Assembly: GCA_947646735.1 (NCBI GenBank)
Contig: CANTFK010000800.1
Span: 539,827 to 603,826, forward strand
Source of the DNA: Peronospora farinosa
Lineage: Eukaryota > Oomycota > Peronosporomycetes > Peronosporales > Peronosporaceae
Reading direction: 5' to 3'
DNA length: 64,000 nucleotides
A program made the position numbers and the translations under genes. Below, in pieces: positions 33,182-44,739 of this stretch. Positions within the stretch are counted from its first letter, which is position 1. The number at the start of each line of letters is the position of its first letter. Below the pieces are notes generated by a model. The model searched no databases, was not told the origin of the DNA, and saw only the letters and a list, made by a program, of their open reading frames with translations.

Positions 33182-34330
33182 TTATCCACCCGTTCCTTCC
33201 TCATGCGACTGCATTACTTCAAAACGGTTCCTGCTTGCCCGATCGCGATCAAACTCCTGTAATAGGGCACCACAATTCAAATCTACCTCGTCAACCCAGG
33301 ATGGGTCACTGATTCCTTTCCATTGTACAAGAAATTCTCGATGTATTCTGCCGTAGCGAGTCTTTCTTCCGGATCGCATATCCACAATCTTCTCCAACTC
33401 AAATTCGTCGGGATTTAAACTTTAACTCCAACTATCTTCCGGTAACATGGCTTCATCAAAATCTAAGCGATTCGATTCATCAAACTCCAGCAAATGTTTT
33501 GAGCGATCCGGGAACTTCCTCACTCGTTTCAACTTCGAGATATGAACCACTGGGAATAAACGATACGGCGTACCCGCGATCTCCAAACGTACAGCGTGTT
33601 CTCCACATATTTCCGCAACTCTAAAAGGTCCATGCCACATGTGAGCTAATTTCCTGACATATCCATCTTTCACTCGATCTAAATAAAGCCATAATTGTGA
33701 TCCCTTTTCGATCCCATGTATTTCCGGATCAGCATTATGCTGTTCGGCCCGATCTTGGATCGCGACTTTGAGACGATCGTTCACTACAGCTCTTGCACGT
33801 TGATATTGGCTTTGTACATGATACCGACATCTCCGTGGCTCCGAATCACGTCGTTTCGTGCTTCCCAATGGTAAGGTGGCTTCCAATGTTGATCGTGGAT
33901 CCCAGCCGTGAATCAAGTAGAATGGGGTATCTCTTCGGACGCGATCTTGAGCGGTATTAAGCGCAAATGTTAATCTCTCTGCGTATTCGTCCCAATCCCT
34001 TTGACCTACGTCTGTTACATACATCTTCAAGTCTCGCGTCAATATTTGTACCATTCGCTCCGCCGTTCCATTTGCTTGGGGTCGATATGCCATAGTAGCG
34101 CGCTGTTTCTGTCCTGCGATCCGATTGAATGCTCTGAAAAAATCTGACATTAACCCAGGTTCTCTATCGTGACGGATCGCTTCACTCGCACCGAATCTCC
34201 GAAAGACACATTCCTCATAATTTTCTTCGATTGTCTGCGCAGTTTTAGACGAACTTGCCTTCGCGATCACATACCCGGAGAAAAGATCCACCCACAGCAA
34301 TAATTCTGTATTTCCTTTAAAAGACCTTGG
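33182..34330 (-). pseudogene. Integrase and chromodomain, family C copy 1
   Basis: Chromodomain (FLVQWKGISDPSWVDEVDL) at 33182-33420 with a stop before it. Upstream is the integrase core with VDLFSGYVIAK, HDREPGLMSDFF and NGTAERMVQILTR, and a C-terminal part WLYLDRVKDGYVRKLAH. The DDE triad region looks intact, but the stop at 33420 removes the chromodomain. Confidence 0.9.
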
Positions 34331-35798
34331 TAGCGAAGGAATATGATCTATAGCAATTATTTAAAACGGATATGTTGCTTGTACATTCCCCGGAGATTCA
34401 CCGCGGATCGTGGGACGCCCTTTCCCCGTTGAGCAGTCAACACACTCCCCCACATAACGTTGTACACTCCGATACAACCCTCTCCAATGGAAATTCGATC
34501 GAATTCTTTGGTAGGTCCTGCCGACTCCTTGATGTCCACCTTCTAAGCTTGTATGATAGTTATGTAAGAAATCCTGCTGCAAGAGTTCTGGTACGACCAA
34601 ACGTAACAATTCCTCACGCCTTCAACTTCATCGGCCGACTTGGGGCAGAAAAATAACAGTCCACTTTCGTCCACTTCATAATCCGGCGCGATCCGAGCAC
34701 ATAATTTTGCCTCCTCATTATTCAGACGGTTTACGTCCCCGATTAGATACTCTTTCAACTTGGCGATCCAACTTTCCTCTTCTTGTGCTTGTTTTATTCG
34801 CTCAATCCGAACTTTCTGTACAATTTCTTCCTGCATGGGCTCTGGTTGTTGCCGTCTTCGAGCCGCTGATCTGGTAATCGCGACCACTTTGACGACCCGA
34901 TCAACACATTTTGGCGTCAACAGTTCACCCAACCGGTTCACTAACATCAACTCTTGCAATTCTTGATCCGACGTGATCCTCGTACCTTTTTCTTGATGCA
35001 ACGCTGTGCTCGCCAACCGATCTGCACTTTGGTTCCAATCTCGTTTCATATGTAGGAACTCGTGGATCGGCCACGATCGAAGCTTCTCCATTGCTCTATA
35101 CCGTAACAACTGCAAACTAGGATCCTTGCAATCAATTTCGCCCCGCATCTGTCGGATCACTAGATTGGAATCACCTCAAATAATAACGCGTCCCCTAGTC
35201 TGGTCCGCTAATAAGTCAAAGCTATAAGCAACCCTCTATATTCTGCTTCATTCACGGTCAGACCGGTAGCGAATTCAAAAGCGCAGCCACGATCGTCCAT
35301 TCCGGCAATCTCCACACGATTGCACTGTACGCTCCGCCTTTCTTCTTCACCCTGGCCGATCCATCGAAACTGACGACTAAAAGACTTTCATTTTCTTCCA
35401 CCGTAGGCGGCGGCATACTTATCGTCTGCCTTGGCTGCTTACGTGGAGCGATCGCAATCATCACTTCGTCCACTTCTTCACGGGGGGTTATACTCGCAGC
35501 CAGCGTACCCAATATTTCGTCCTCACCCTTCTCACTTCGGCGGATTTCCAGCGTCCAGTTTGAAAGGAGCGCAGCCCATCTTCCTAATCTTCCGTTGAGA
35601 CCCGAAGATTGTAACAGCCAAGCCAGCGTTTAATATCGCGTAAGCACAGTGATCTCACGTGAAACGAGCATCGTGTAGCAAATATCCAGTATCCGAAGGA
35701 GGGCCAAAATCTCTTTCTCCACCATTCCGTAGTTAACTTCGTTTGGCTTCAACGTACGACTTGAGAAAGTAACAGGCCAATATATTTCTTCATGTTCT
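34331..35798 (-). pseudogene. RNase H and integrase zinc finger, family C copy 1 (5' part lost)
   Basis: Integrase HHCC with HNYHTSLEGGHQGVGRTY and CVDCSTGKG (complete). Upstream is the second RNase H: SFDGSARVKKKGG (first Asp kept), the NLVIRQMRGEIDC region and NQSADRLASTALHQ. Frame breaks lie near 34360, 34600 and 35160-35258. It ends at 35798 in the native RNase H, where LTR-A3 starts. The RT, protease and gag of this copy are not in the window. Confidence 0.85.
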
Positions 35799-36877
35799 TG
35801 TGGTGGAGTGGGTTCTCAAAATTGTATGATGAGACCCCAAACCACTCACTGTGCCGGACTGCCGACTGTCGGAGGGGGTACCCCGATGCCGCGTATGAAC
35901 CTTCTCTCACCTTGTGTACCCGTCGGCTGGCGGGTTGCACTCTTCGGAGGACTTGGTGAGGATGTAGACGTCTGCCTTGAGGGAGGTAGACCTGGGGGGG
36001 CTCGAGTGGATATGCTTTACTCGGTGGGCCGGTAGGTGGCCACTCGATCGACCTTGTCGAGAGTGGACTTAGAGCCCAATTCTTCAGGGGCGCTTGTCGT
36101 CCCTGGCCTTTTCCTTCTTGTTTCAGGGGTATTAACCACCTGACCTTTACGTTGCTCCCGGACCTTGAGGTGAGGGAGACCGCTTCCGATAGCGGGTCTT
36201 GGGGGTGTTGCTACTCGAACGAGCTCACAGGCCAAATATATCCTGGAGCTCTATTCACCCTTGAACTTCGCTACGCAACTGTCTTCGACGGGGGGCCAAA
36301 ATATATCCCTTCCTGGAACAGTGAGTAACTTAGAACAAGTCCTTCTTGGGTGACGGAGTCGTGCCACGTAGATCGCAAATTGAGTAGTATTTAATATAGT
36401 CCTATCCTTTTAACTCCTTTACTCTATCCTTGCCTGAAGCTCTGATTCCTTGCGTCGACTGGTCTGATCCTTGTATTAACTGGTCCGGAGTCGCTGAACC
36501 CCGAGGGGCCGAGGTCGACCAATGAGGGACCGGGTCGACCAATGAGGGACCCAGGTCAACCAATGAGGGACCCAGGTCAACCGACGAGGGACCGGGTCGA
36601 CCGATGAGGGACCCAGGTCGACCGATGAGGGACCCGGGTCTACCAACGAGGGGCCAGGTCGATCAATGAGCGGCCATGATCAACTCCCTTTGGTACCGGT
36701 TAACCGGTACCCTGATACTGATTTTTCTTCGGCGAATCCTGCGGATTGTCCTCCATCAACGGTCGCTCCCCTTCGAGGCCCCTGTCTCTCTGGTCCCCTG
36801 TCCCTGACCCACGGCCTATACTCCGAATCCAACTGGAGTCCGGGACCTCCATATCACAAAATTAGCACTTCACCACA
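35799..36877 (-). repeat. LTR, family A, copy 3 (3' LTR)
   Basis: TGTGGTGGAGTGGGTTCTC ... AGCACTTCACCACA. It contains the CCGCTTCCGATAGCGG stem-loop (near 36180), a promoter with TATA and CTCAATTTGCG (36364-36400, minus strand) and the U3 minisatellite (36500-36665). On the right is the polypurine tract (minus strand TGCAGGGGGCGGC). It is the 3' LTR of the A element ending at 47938. The left flank is C pol, and it shares no target duplication with the right flank of LTR-A4. Confidence 0.92.
36364..36400 (-). promoter_or_regulatory. LTR-A3 core promoter
   Basis: Minus strand: CTATATTAAATAC, then CTCAATTTGCG, then TACGTGGCAC. The match to the oomycete Inr/FPR consensus is intact here, whereas in LTR-A4 the corresponding site (47401-47441) has two changes (TTGAGATCT and CTACATTAAA). 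Confidence 0.5.
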
Positions 36878-36923
36878 GCCGCCCCCTGCACTTGCTCAAC
36901 CGTACAACGGATTGAGCACGCGC

Positions 36924-38894
36924 ATGTCTTCACTTCCTTCGTCACGTAGGTCCTTCATTGTCCCCTTTGTAGCTCCTCCACCTCTAACTCGTGTCTGTCC
37001 AGCCATGTCTTCCCCTGGTTCTGATCCACCGTCTGCTGACCCACCGTCCGCTTATCCACCGACTGAAGAGCCGACCTCGGTCGCCCCAGCGCCTTCAATC
37101 GCCCCTGGTTTTAACCCCTCATCTGCTGGCCCACCGTCCGCTGACCCACCGTCTGAAGAGCCGACTTAAATCGCCGTCGCGCCTTCGGTTGCCTCTCCAT
37201 GTAGAGAGGCGTCCTTGGCCGACCTTCCCGGGCCGGTGTCTTCGCCGTTGAGTGCTGCTGAAACTGTTGTCGTTCACAGCTCTCCTGTTTCCACCGCTTT
37301 GCCTCCTGCCGAGACAGCAGATGCTCCTGTCACGCCGACCCCCATGGTTGACCGTCCGTCTTCCGCACCCGTCAACGTACGGGCAGCTCTGCGGGAATTG
37401 CAAGCTCTCGCGGACGCCCATTCCCGCCGCATCGAAGACTGCGAGGGTCGGCTAGGTGTCCTTCCCCCTTCGGCCGCCTTGTTGGCCACTCGTTGTGAGC
37501 GGTTGGAGGAGGCACTGCGCGACAAGTCCCGGCTGGTGGTCCAACTTCACGAAGCTCTCCAGCGCGAGACTGCACTGGTGGACCGTCTGCGATGGAAGAT
37601 CGACCACATCCGAAGCCGGTACTCGCTTCTCGCCGCAGAGCTCGACCATGTCGACTTCTCTGACGGGCCACCTCCGGGACCAGCTACTCCTTCGGCAGCT
37701 TCGCCCCCGGTCGCATGTTCCCCTTCACGGCCGGCGAAAGCTCTTGGTAAACGGTCCCGGCGGCCGTCACCCCGGGTACCCGCCAAAGTCTCCAAGCTTC
37801 CGAAGCCTGACGCCTCTGCGATGCCACCGTCGGCGGTCTCTGGTGGTCGTTCCCCTGTCGTGCTTGAGTCTTCGGACGACGACCTCAGCGACGACAGCGA
37901 GACCCTTCGGGCGGCTCTGGCCAAGTCTCGTTCTGCTAGTCGGCGCCCAGCCAGCGCGAACCCTGTACGTCTTCCGTCGACGTCCACTCCTCCATCGAGG
38001 GCCACCTCGGCTACCGGCCTCTCGTTGAAACGGGCGATGTTCGGGACATCGGACTCGGAGACCGAGTCGTCTGCGGAGAAAAACAAGAGTGCGCTTCCTG
38101 TCGCGGACAACACTTCGCCCCTTCTGGCCGACTCCAGCCTGCTTCCCAGAGACGCCATGATCCCTGGATAAATGCAGTCGAAGATCTTCTCCGCCGCGGA
38201 AGTGGCACCTTGGACGGTCGACCTGGTCAATTCGTGGTGCATTGTTACAATGTCTTCCACAGACTTGGTCGACCAGCTGGATCTACCTTGGGGCTGGTTT
38301 GGCCCTCCGGACGGAAACCTCGACCGGCCCCCCAAATGGAAGAGGTCGTTGGTGAACCCTCCAATGATCCAGAGATTGCTCGCGGCGGAACCTTGGGTGG
38401 AAGCTCGTGTTCCCATGCAGCCCGTGTCCTTCCGACCTGTTGGCTGGTTCGCCCAGTTGGCAGCGGCCTACATCCAGTTTGACGAAGAGCATAGTCAAGC
38501 TCTTTGGGAGGCGACCCACTGCTTGTGGATCTCCAAGGACCAAGCGCGAGCGAACTCTTTCCTCGCGTCCTACTACAACGCGCGGAAGAAGCGTCGGAGT
38601 CGGGCAACTCGAGCTTGGCGGGAGGTGGTCGACCTCATCTTCATTGGGATGAGCAAGGGCCACTGCGATCTCGACATCTTCCTGGATCCCTTCTTCCGTC
38701 ATCTTCCTCGAACCCGCCGTGTGGTTTATTGGTTCCCTGGTCGTGAAGAGGGGTCGGACCCGGTCGACCTGCTTGAGGCCCTTCGGGTGTCGGATTCCGC
38801 GTGGCCGTGGTTCACCCAGGATCGTTTGTCTTCTGTGCCCCATCCTGGCGCTCTAGTTCCACGCCTCAAAGGCAAGTTTGGGCCATCCGTTTAG
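36924..38894 (+). pseudogene. Antisense ORF of family A (coiled-coil + GHCDLDI domain)
   Basis: One reading frame of about 657 codons broken only by two stops (37167-37169 and 38169-38171). It starts with an ATG 47 nt inside the LTR end (MSSLPSSRRSFIVPF). Order: Pro/Ser-rich repeats (SADPPS); coiled coil (LRELQALADAHSRRIEDCE; RCERLEEALRDKSRLVVQLH); basic and acidic Ser-rich middle (KALGKRSRRPSPR; ESSDDDLSDDSE). The conserved C-terminal domain has VAPWTVDLV, AEPWVEARV, VGWFAQLAAAY, SQALWEATH, ARKKRRSRATRAW, GHCDLDIFLDPFF, VYWFPG and VPRLKGKFGPSV*. It converges on pol, 260 bp away. This best-preserved frame suggests a real protein until recently. Function unknown. Confidence 0.75.
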
Positions 38895-39152
38895 GTCTTC
38901 CCATGAACATGAATCTTCTTTTCTCTTCGATCCTATTTTTTGTGCTTGTCCATCTTCTATCTCCCCTTGCCATGCTTTCCTCTGTTCCAGGTGATCTTGG
39001 CAATCTTCCTCCTTCGTTCTCCATTCTCCTATACCCCTAGCTCTTGGAAGTTCAAGGCCGCTCCGCAGGCGACCCAAGTCTTCCAACGAGGGGCTGGGCC
39101 GACCATTGAGGGACTCGGTTCACCTTCTAAGAAACTTGCTACCGCCGGCTAG
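38895..39152. other. Convergent spacer, family A
   Basis: 258 bp between the ends of the antisense ORF and pol. It is pyrimidine-rich on the plus strand (TTCTTTTCTCTTCGATCC). No gene or repeat is recognised. Confidence 0.5.
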
Positions 39153-39703
39153 TTTTCATGGCTTTGCATTACTTCGAAGCGTTTATGGCTTGTGTTCTTG
39201 CGCTCGAAGTCCCGGAGTAAGGCTCCGCAATTCAGATCCACTTTGTCCACCCACGAGGGGTCAGGGTGTCCCTTCTATTGCACGAGGAATTCTCGTTGTT
39301 GCCTCCCATACCGAGTCTTCTTGCCTGTACGACTCTCTAAAATTTCTTCGACTTCATACTCGCCCTCTTCCAATTCCCGCACCCAGCTGTCTTCTGGTAA
39401 CAGACATTCATCGAAGTCGACTCGATCTGTTTCATCCACTTTCAGATCGCTGTTCGGTCGATCGGGGAACTCTCTGACGGGCTTGAGCTTGGAGATGTGC
39501 ACGATTGGGAATAGTCTGTATTCTGTACCTCGTAAATCCAGACGTACTGCATGATCTCCGACTAATTCTCGGACTCGGAACGGTCCGTGCCATAGGTGGG
39601 CCAATTTTTTGGCATGCCCCTCCTTCACTCGGTCTAAGTATAGCCATACCCGGGTCCCTGGCTGAATTTCGTGGCCGACTACCCCTTCATTTTGTGCTTG
39701 CAC
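39153..39703 (-). pseudogene. Integrase C-terminus and chromodomain, element A
   Basis: Reads WLYLDRVKEGHAKKLAHLWH, VRLDLRGTEYRLFPIVHISK, VDETDRVDFDECLLPEDSW and the chromodomain (EYEVEEILESRTGKKTRYGR), with a stop in the WKG region at about 39275 (LVQ* before KGHPDPSW). It is joined to the upstream integrase by a frameshift at 39690-39703. Confidence 0.85.
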
Positions 39704-41864
39704 CCAAACCTGTAGCCGCCCGTAAATTCTCGTTGACTTGGTCTCTTTCTCGCTGATAGTGACTCTGAATCCGATATCTCCATCTCCGAGGTCCTGAGTC
39801 TCGACGTCGAGTGTTCACCACCGGTAACATAGTCTCAAGAGTGGTCCTAGCATCCCATCCATGTACCAGATAGAACGGTGTTTCCTCACGTACTCTGTCT
39901 TGAGCCGTATTTAACGCGAACGTTAATCGTTCCGCGTATTCATCCCAGTCTCGCTGTCCCGCGTCGGCTACGTACATCTTGAGCGATCTTGTTAGAGTCT
40001 GGACCGTTCTCTCCGCAGTGCCGTTCGCTTGAGGTCGGTAGGCCATGGTCGCTCTCTGACGTTGACCCACCATACGACTGAACGCTCGGAAGAAGTCCGA
40101 CATAAACCCCGGTTCCCGATCGTGACGGATCGTCTCACTGGCACCAAAACGGCGGAAAACGCATTCTTCATATCCCTCAGCCACTGTCTGGGCTGTCCGT
40201 GACGCACTTGCTTTAGACATCACATAACCTGTGAACAGGTCGACCCAGATCAGTAGTTCCGTATTTCCTTTATGTGACTTGGGGAGAGATGGTATGTGGT
40301 CCATCGCGATAATTTGGAAGGGGTACGTCGCTTCAACATTCCCCGGAGACTTCCCTTGTAAAGTGGGTCTCCCTTTCCCAGTCTCAAAATCCATGCACTG
40401 ACCCACATATTTCTGAACACTCCGGAACAGACCCCTCCAATGGCAATATCGTCGGATCCGATGATAAGTACGCCCGATCCCCTGATGGCCGCCTTCCAAA
40501 CTCGTATGATAATGATGGAGGACGTCGGCTTGGAGACTCTCAGGTATCACCAATCTGGCAATTATGTCTCGGTCGTCTCCCTTGATTCTCTGGCCGGGGC
40601 AGTACACCAGCAGTCCCTCTTCACTTATCTCGTAATCCTCCGACATTTTGCTGCAGTTTCTGGCCGCTTCCACCGACAAGTCTTTCCAGTCTCCCTTCAA
40701 ATATGCCTTCAACTCGCGTACCCAGCTCTCCTCTTCTTGCGCATCTCGGATCCTATCCATCCGGAGTTGTTGTACCACATCTTCTTGCATGACCTCTCCC
40801 GATATTTTGACAGGGAACCGTGATCTCGTCACCGCAGATACCTTGACCGACTGACCCCGGTCTCTAGGGACCAACACCTCTGGCAGCCGATTGATTGTTT
40901 CTAGACCTGACCACTCTCCTCTTGGTATCGACTCGACCCCTTGCTGCTGATGTAAAGCCGCACTGGCCAACTGGTCTGCACTCTGATTCCAGTCTCGTTT
41001 CACATGTAAGACTGCATGGGTGGGCCACGACAGGAGCCTACTCAACGCCTTGGCCCGCAACGGGGATAGACCTGAAGCTTTGCATTCAATCTCTCCACGC
41101 ATCTGTCTTATAACCAGATTGGAGTCTCCACAAATAATCAAACGCCGTCGCTCCATTGGCTCCAACAGGTCAAAACCCAGTAACATGCCCTCATATTCCG
41201 CTTCATTCACCGTAGACTTGTCGAGATATTTCGATGCAGCTGCAACTATAGTCCATGCAGGGAGTCTCCACACAATAGCGCTGCAAGCACCTCCCCCTTG
41301 TTTCACCCGGGCCGACCCATCGAAACTCATCACATACAGTTCTTCATTTAGTTCCACTGTGGGCGTCGGTAGGTCGACCACTTGCCTGGATTGCTTCTTG
41401 GGAGCAATTGACGCCAGAATTGAGTCTACATTCTCTCGAGGCGTGATGCTGGCTGCTAACGCCCCCAGTACCTGGTCCTCACCTTTCTTGCATTTCACAA
41501 TCTCCAAAGTCCACTGTGACAACAGAGCGGCCCAGTTTCCTAAGCGACCTTGCAACCCCGAAGACTTCACTAGCCAGGCTAGTGTAGAATGCCTCGTCAG
41601 AACCTTGAGAGGTCGGGTGACCAACATCGTGAAGCAAGTTTCCAATATCCGTAACAACGCCAGCACTTCCTTTTCTACTGTGCTATAGTTCACCTCGTTT
41701 GACTTGAGGGTTCGGCCCGTAAACATTACCGGCATGTACATGCCGTCGTAATTTTGCACCAACGACGCCGAGCATACTTGCGTAGACAATGATGACCGCC
41801 TCTCTAGCCGGGTCGAAATGTCGTAGGATGGGCGCCGTAGCAATCTTGTTCTTGAGCATGGCAA
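39687..41864 (-). pseudogene. Second RNase H and integrase, element A
   Basis: 725 codons open. The second RNase H has the full catalytic set: SFDGSARVKQGGG, NEAEYEGMLLGF, ICGDSNLVIRQ, NQSADQLAS. The integrase core is intact (AMDHIPSLPKS, HDREPGFMSDFF, NGTAERTVQTL), but the zinc-finger end reads CMDFETGKG where relatives have CVDCETGKG: the last Cys is Phe. The N-terminus enters the native RNase H after a frameshift near 41780. By family, this region degrades RNA in hybrids and integrates the copy. Confidence 0.9.
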
Positions 41865-42549
41865 ACGCTACTTGTACCTTCGACCATTTTTCTTCGTCGT
41901 CTTCCTGGGCCGCCACTTCCTCGTTAGCCTTCAATTTGCACCTCCAAGCGTGAAAATCCACCTCTCTCAGTTCGTAAAGGATCGACGCGTATATGGCATA
42001 ATCTTCGATGTACCTGCTGTAGTAATTTAGGCTTCCTAGAAAGGACTGCATAGCCTTCAGCGTTGTCGGTAGAGGTAGGTCGACCAAAGACTGAAGATCT
42101 TTTGGGTGGGCCTCTAGTCCCCCTTTGGAAACTCGATGTCCAAGATACTCGACCTTCCGACATCCCCACGTACTCTTGACGGCACTGACCGACAAATTCC
42201 AATAGTCACACACGTCTAGCAGCCGCTCCACTTTCTGGCATAATACGTCCCACGATTCGGCCGGAACAAGTATATCGTCAATGTATGATCGTCGACCCAA
42301 TATAGAGAGGCCCGATTTTGCATCGGGTTCCCCTGTTGCGAACAAATCCTCTGTTTCCTCTGTGGCCGCCCCTGGCAAAATCCGTAAGAATCCATATAAC
42401 GCATTATCCAACAAACTTTGATATATCTGAGGCGCATTCCTAAGCCCAAAAGGCATCCGAAGCCATTCAAATAATCCCAGCGGTGTAACGAAAGCTGAGA
42501 TTAGTCTCGCCCTTTCGGTCATACTGACGACCCAAAAACCACTCGCCAT
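41683..42549 (-). pseudogene. Reverse transcriptase C-half, element A
   Basis: Reads MASGFWVVSMTERARLISAF, LFEWLRMPFGLRNAPQIYQS, YIDDILVPAESW (catalytic DD), VEYLGHRVSKGGLEAHPKD and SFLGSLNYYSRYIEDYAIYA, then VIIVYAS of the native RNase H, again without the usual first Asp. An indel near 42570 separates it from the RT fingers. Confidence 0.9.
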
Positions 42550-42550
42550 A

Positions 42551-44473
42551 TCAAGGGAACAGTACCATAAAGCTCCTATTAAATTCGTTAATCAACGGCA
42601 TCGGGTATACCATGAGCTGGGTGAGATCATTCACCAACCGATAGTCGATACATAATCGAATATCGACCCCATTCTTCTTCACGATAATTACAATTGGGCT
42701 GGCCCATGGCGAGGTGGAAGGCTGAATGATCTTTGCTGATAACAGTCCCTTGATCAGGTCGGCTAGCTTCTCTCTGAATTGAGGGGCCACCTTTCGTACG
42801 CGTTGCGCGATCGGTCTTGCGTTCCCCACATCGATATCGCATATCGCTCCTCGGGCGGCCGGGGGTAAGGCGTTACCTTTGCCCATCAGCATATGTCGTT
42901 TCTTCCATATTATTTGTCGCAACCGGTCCACCTCTTCGGGAGCGTTCCCATCTGGATCTGGAATCTGTATATCTTCTAACGCAATGCCTTCGGATGAGGG
43001 GTCCATTTCCGGTACGACCGCCCACCCTGGCCTTATGTCCTCGGCCCAAAGTTCTCCACTCTCGAAAGAACACACCTGGTCATCTGCCTGTAACAAGTCT
43101 ACCGGTTTGACTTCCTTCTCATTGGTGGTGGTCACTGCATGTAGGTCCTCTTCAAATACACTCCGCTTTTGGGCGGTCCCTTCCTGCCAATTCACCCTCT
43201 CTTCGCACAGTTGTTCTTCACTGTCGGGTACCGGTTGGTGCGTTATATTCATCATTGGGGTTGGGGCCTGCGGTCGCTGTAAGATGTGTGACGGAGTCTT
43301 ATACTCTGGTCTCTCCACTGGTGGCCTCTCTTCCTCTTCCGTTGGGTCGACCTGATGGTCGACTTGGTCGGTGGTAGATTCATAAGCCAGATTTAGCCAT
43401 TCCGCATATCTTCGAGAGCCTACCGAGACAAACCCTGGCGTTCTCGGAACTTGCTCCCTAGTCAACCACATACCTACCTTGGTATCTTCATACAATGTTA
43501 AGGGGCGAGGGCTGACATTGGTTATCTTCAAAATCGGTCGACGTCCTATCCCTTGTATCATGGTGGTCACCCATCGTTCACTCCTCGTGACCCACAATTT
43601 CCACTGTTCTGAGGTCGACCTTTTAAGAGGCACTTCCGTACATCCTCCAACGGATATATGTACATACCGACCCAATTTCACATCCGATACTCGCGTATTA
43701 TACAGTGTCCTTCGCCCAGTCAACTGTACCCTGACCTCATCGGGGAGGCAGAGAGTTCCGTCGGCCAAGTCTAACCGGATACCGGCTGGGACCATGAAGT
43801 CCATCCCCAAAATTGCATCTTGGCCTACCATAGGGCCTACCCACACCTTAAAGATGTACACCAAGTTCCCATTCAGAGTGACCTTGATGCGAGTGCGTCC
43901 CTCCGTGGTGTATACGGCTTCCCCAATACTAATACATTCTTGTCGTTCACTTTCATCAATTTGGCAGCCTACCTTACGAGCAAAGGCGATATCCAGAATG
44001 GATATCTCGGCACCAGTATCGAACAACAAATTTGCATGGTCGTTGTTGACCTTTCCAGAGGCTTTCGCTTGCCTGAACCATTTAGTAGGGGCGTGGTATT
44101 TCCAGTACCCCCTAGACTCGCCTGGCAATAAGTCCAACTCCATTACTGAACTTTCTCGAACAAAATTATTAGGTTCATTCAAAGAAGCAACATGAACCAC
44201 AGGGTAATTTCCAATCTTCGATATATTTCCAATCTTAACTGGAATACCCGTCTCATCCTTGGGCTGTTTCTCCACATATGCAAAGATGCAACAATTAGAA
44301 CGCTCGGCTCGTACCAGATTCAAACCTGGCGAGCGTCCTAATTTGCCATCTTCTCGAGTTTCTCCGGGAACATCACTGCATGCTTGGCTGAGTCGTACCA
44401 TTGACGGAACAAATTGTAGAACTCCTCCATCTGGCACTTCCCAATCTCTTGAATCTCTCCACAAACCCGGCAT
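42551..44473 (-). pseudogene. Protease and RT fingers, element A
   Basis: 640 codons open in the -1 frame relative to gag. Protease: LLFDTGAEISILDIAFA with AILGMDFMVPAGIRLD as the second conserved block. A spacer (GFVSVGSRRYAEWLNLAY) is followed by the RT fingers KKNGVDIRLCIDYRLVND. It ends after PLINEF because about 11 nt are missing compared with B at 42570-42590; this frameshift alone would stop Pol. Confidence 0.9.
44298..44347 (-). promoter_or_regulatory. gag-pol -1 frameshift signal, element A
   Basis: Minus strand: GGCAAAT directly before the gag stop TAG (44340-44338), then a 9-bp stem GGACGCTCG/CGAGCGTTC (one G-U pair) enclosing CCAG/CTGG. The heptamer is weaker than in B and C (GTTAAAY), but the stem and the overlap of frames are the same. 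Confidence 0.55.
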
Positions 44474-44739
44474 ACAAACAGGCAGCGATCAGACGGGTGA
44501 CCCTTCCTTCCACAGCGGTCGCAGGTCAATCTTTTCCAGCAATTCAGATCTCCATGTTTCTTGGACCCGCATTAAGCACATCTCGTGTTTGGGGTCGCTG
44601 ATGATGGGCCGGGTCGCTGGTCTACCGCCTGGTGATGTTGGTCGGCCTCCCTGGTCGGCCGATTCTTTGAGAACCTCACACTTGGGTCCCTTCCTGCTTC
44701 TTTCTCCATAAGGTAGACTCGTCTTAACTCTCCTTCGTT
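44338..44739 (-). pseudogene. gag zinc-knuckle region, element A
   Basis: Contains CDRCGRKGHPSDRC and the CRVCGEIQEIGKC motif, ending LEKMAN*. Upstream (44530-44739) is the linker with a first Cys/His cluster, interrupted by a stop near 44572. It overlaps pol in the -1 frame. Confidence 0.8.

Noticed and set aside
36924..38894. Antisense ORF as the gag of another, oppositely oriented element
   Set aside because: A separate gag with capsid and zinc knuckles exists on the pol strand in each family; the antisense protein has no zinc knuckle or capsid motif and its position relative to pol and LTR is constant.
44298..44338. tRNA T-arm-like segment (GTTTGAATC) near the gag stop
   Set aside because: No acceptor, D or anticodon arms; the structure fits a frameshift stem-loop shared by three families.
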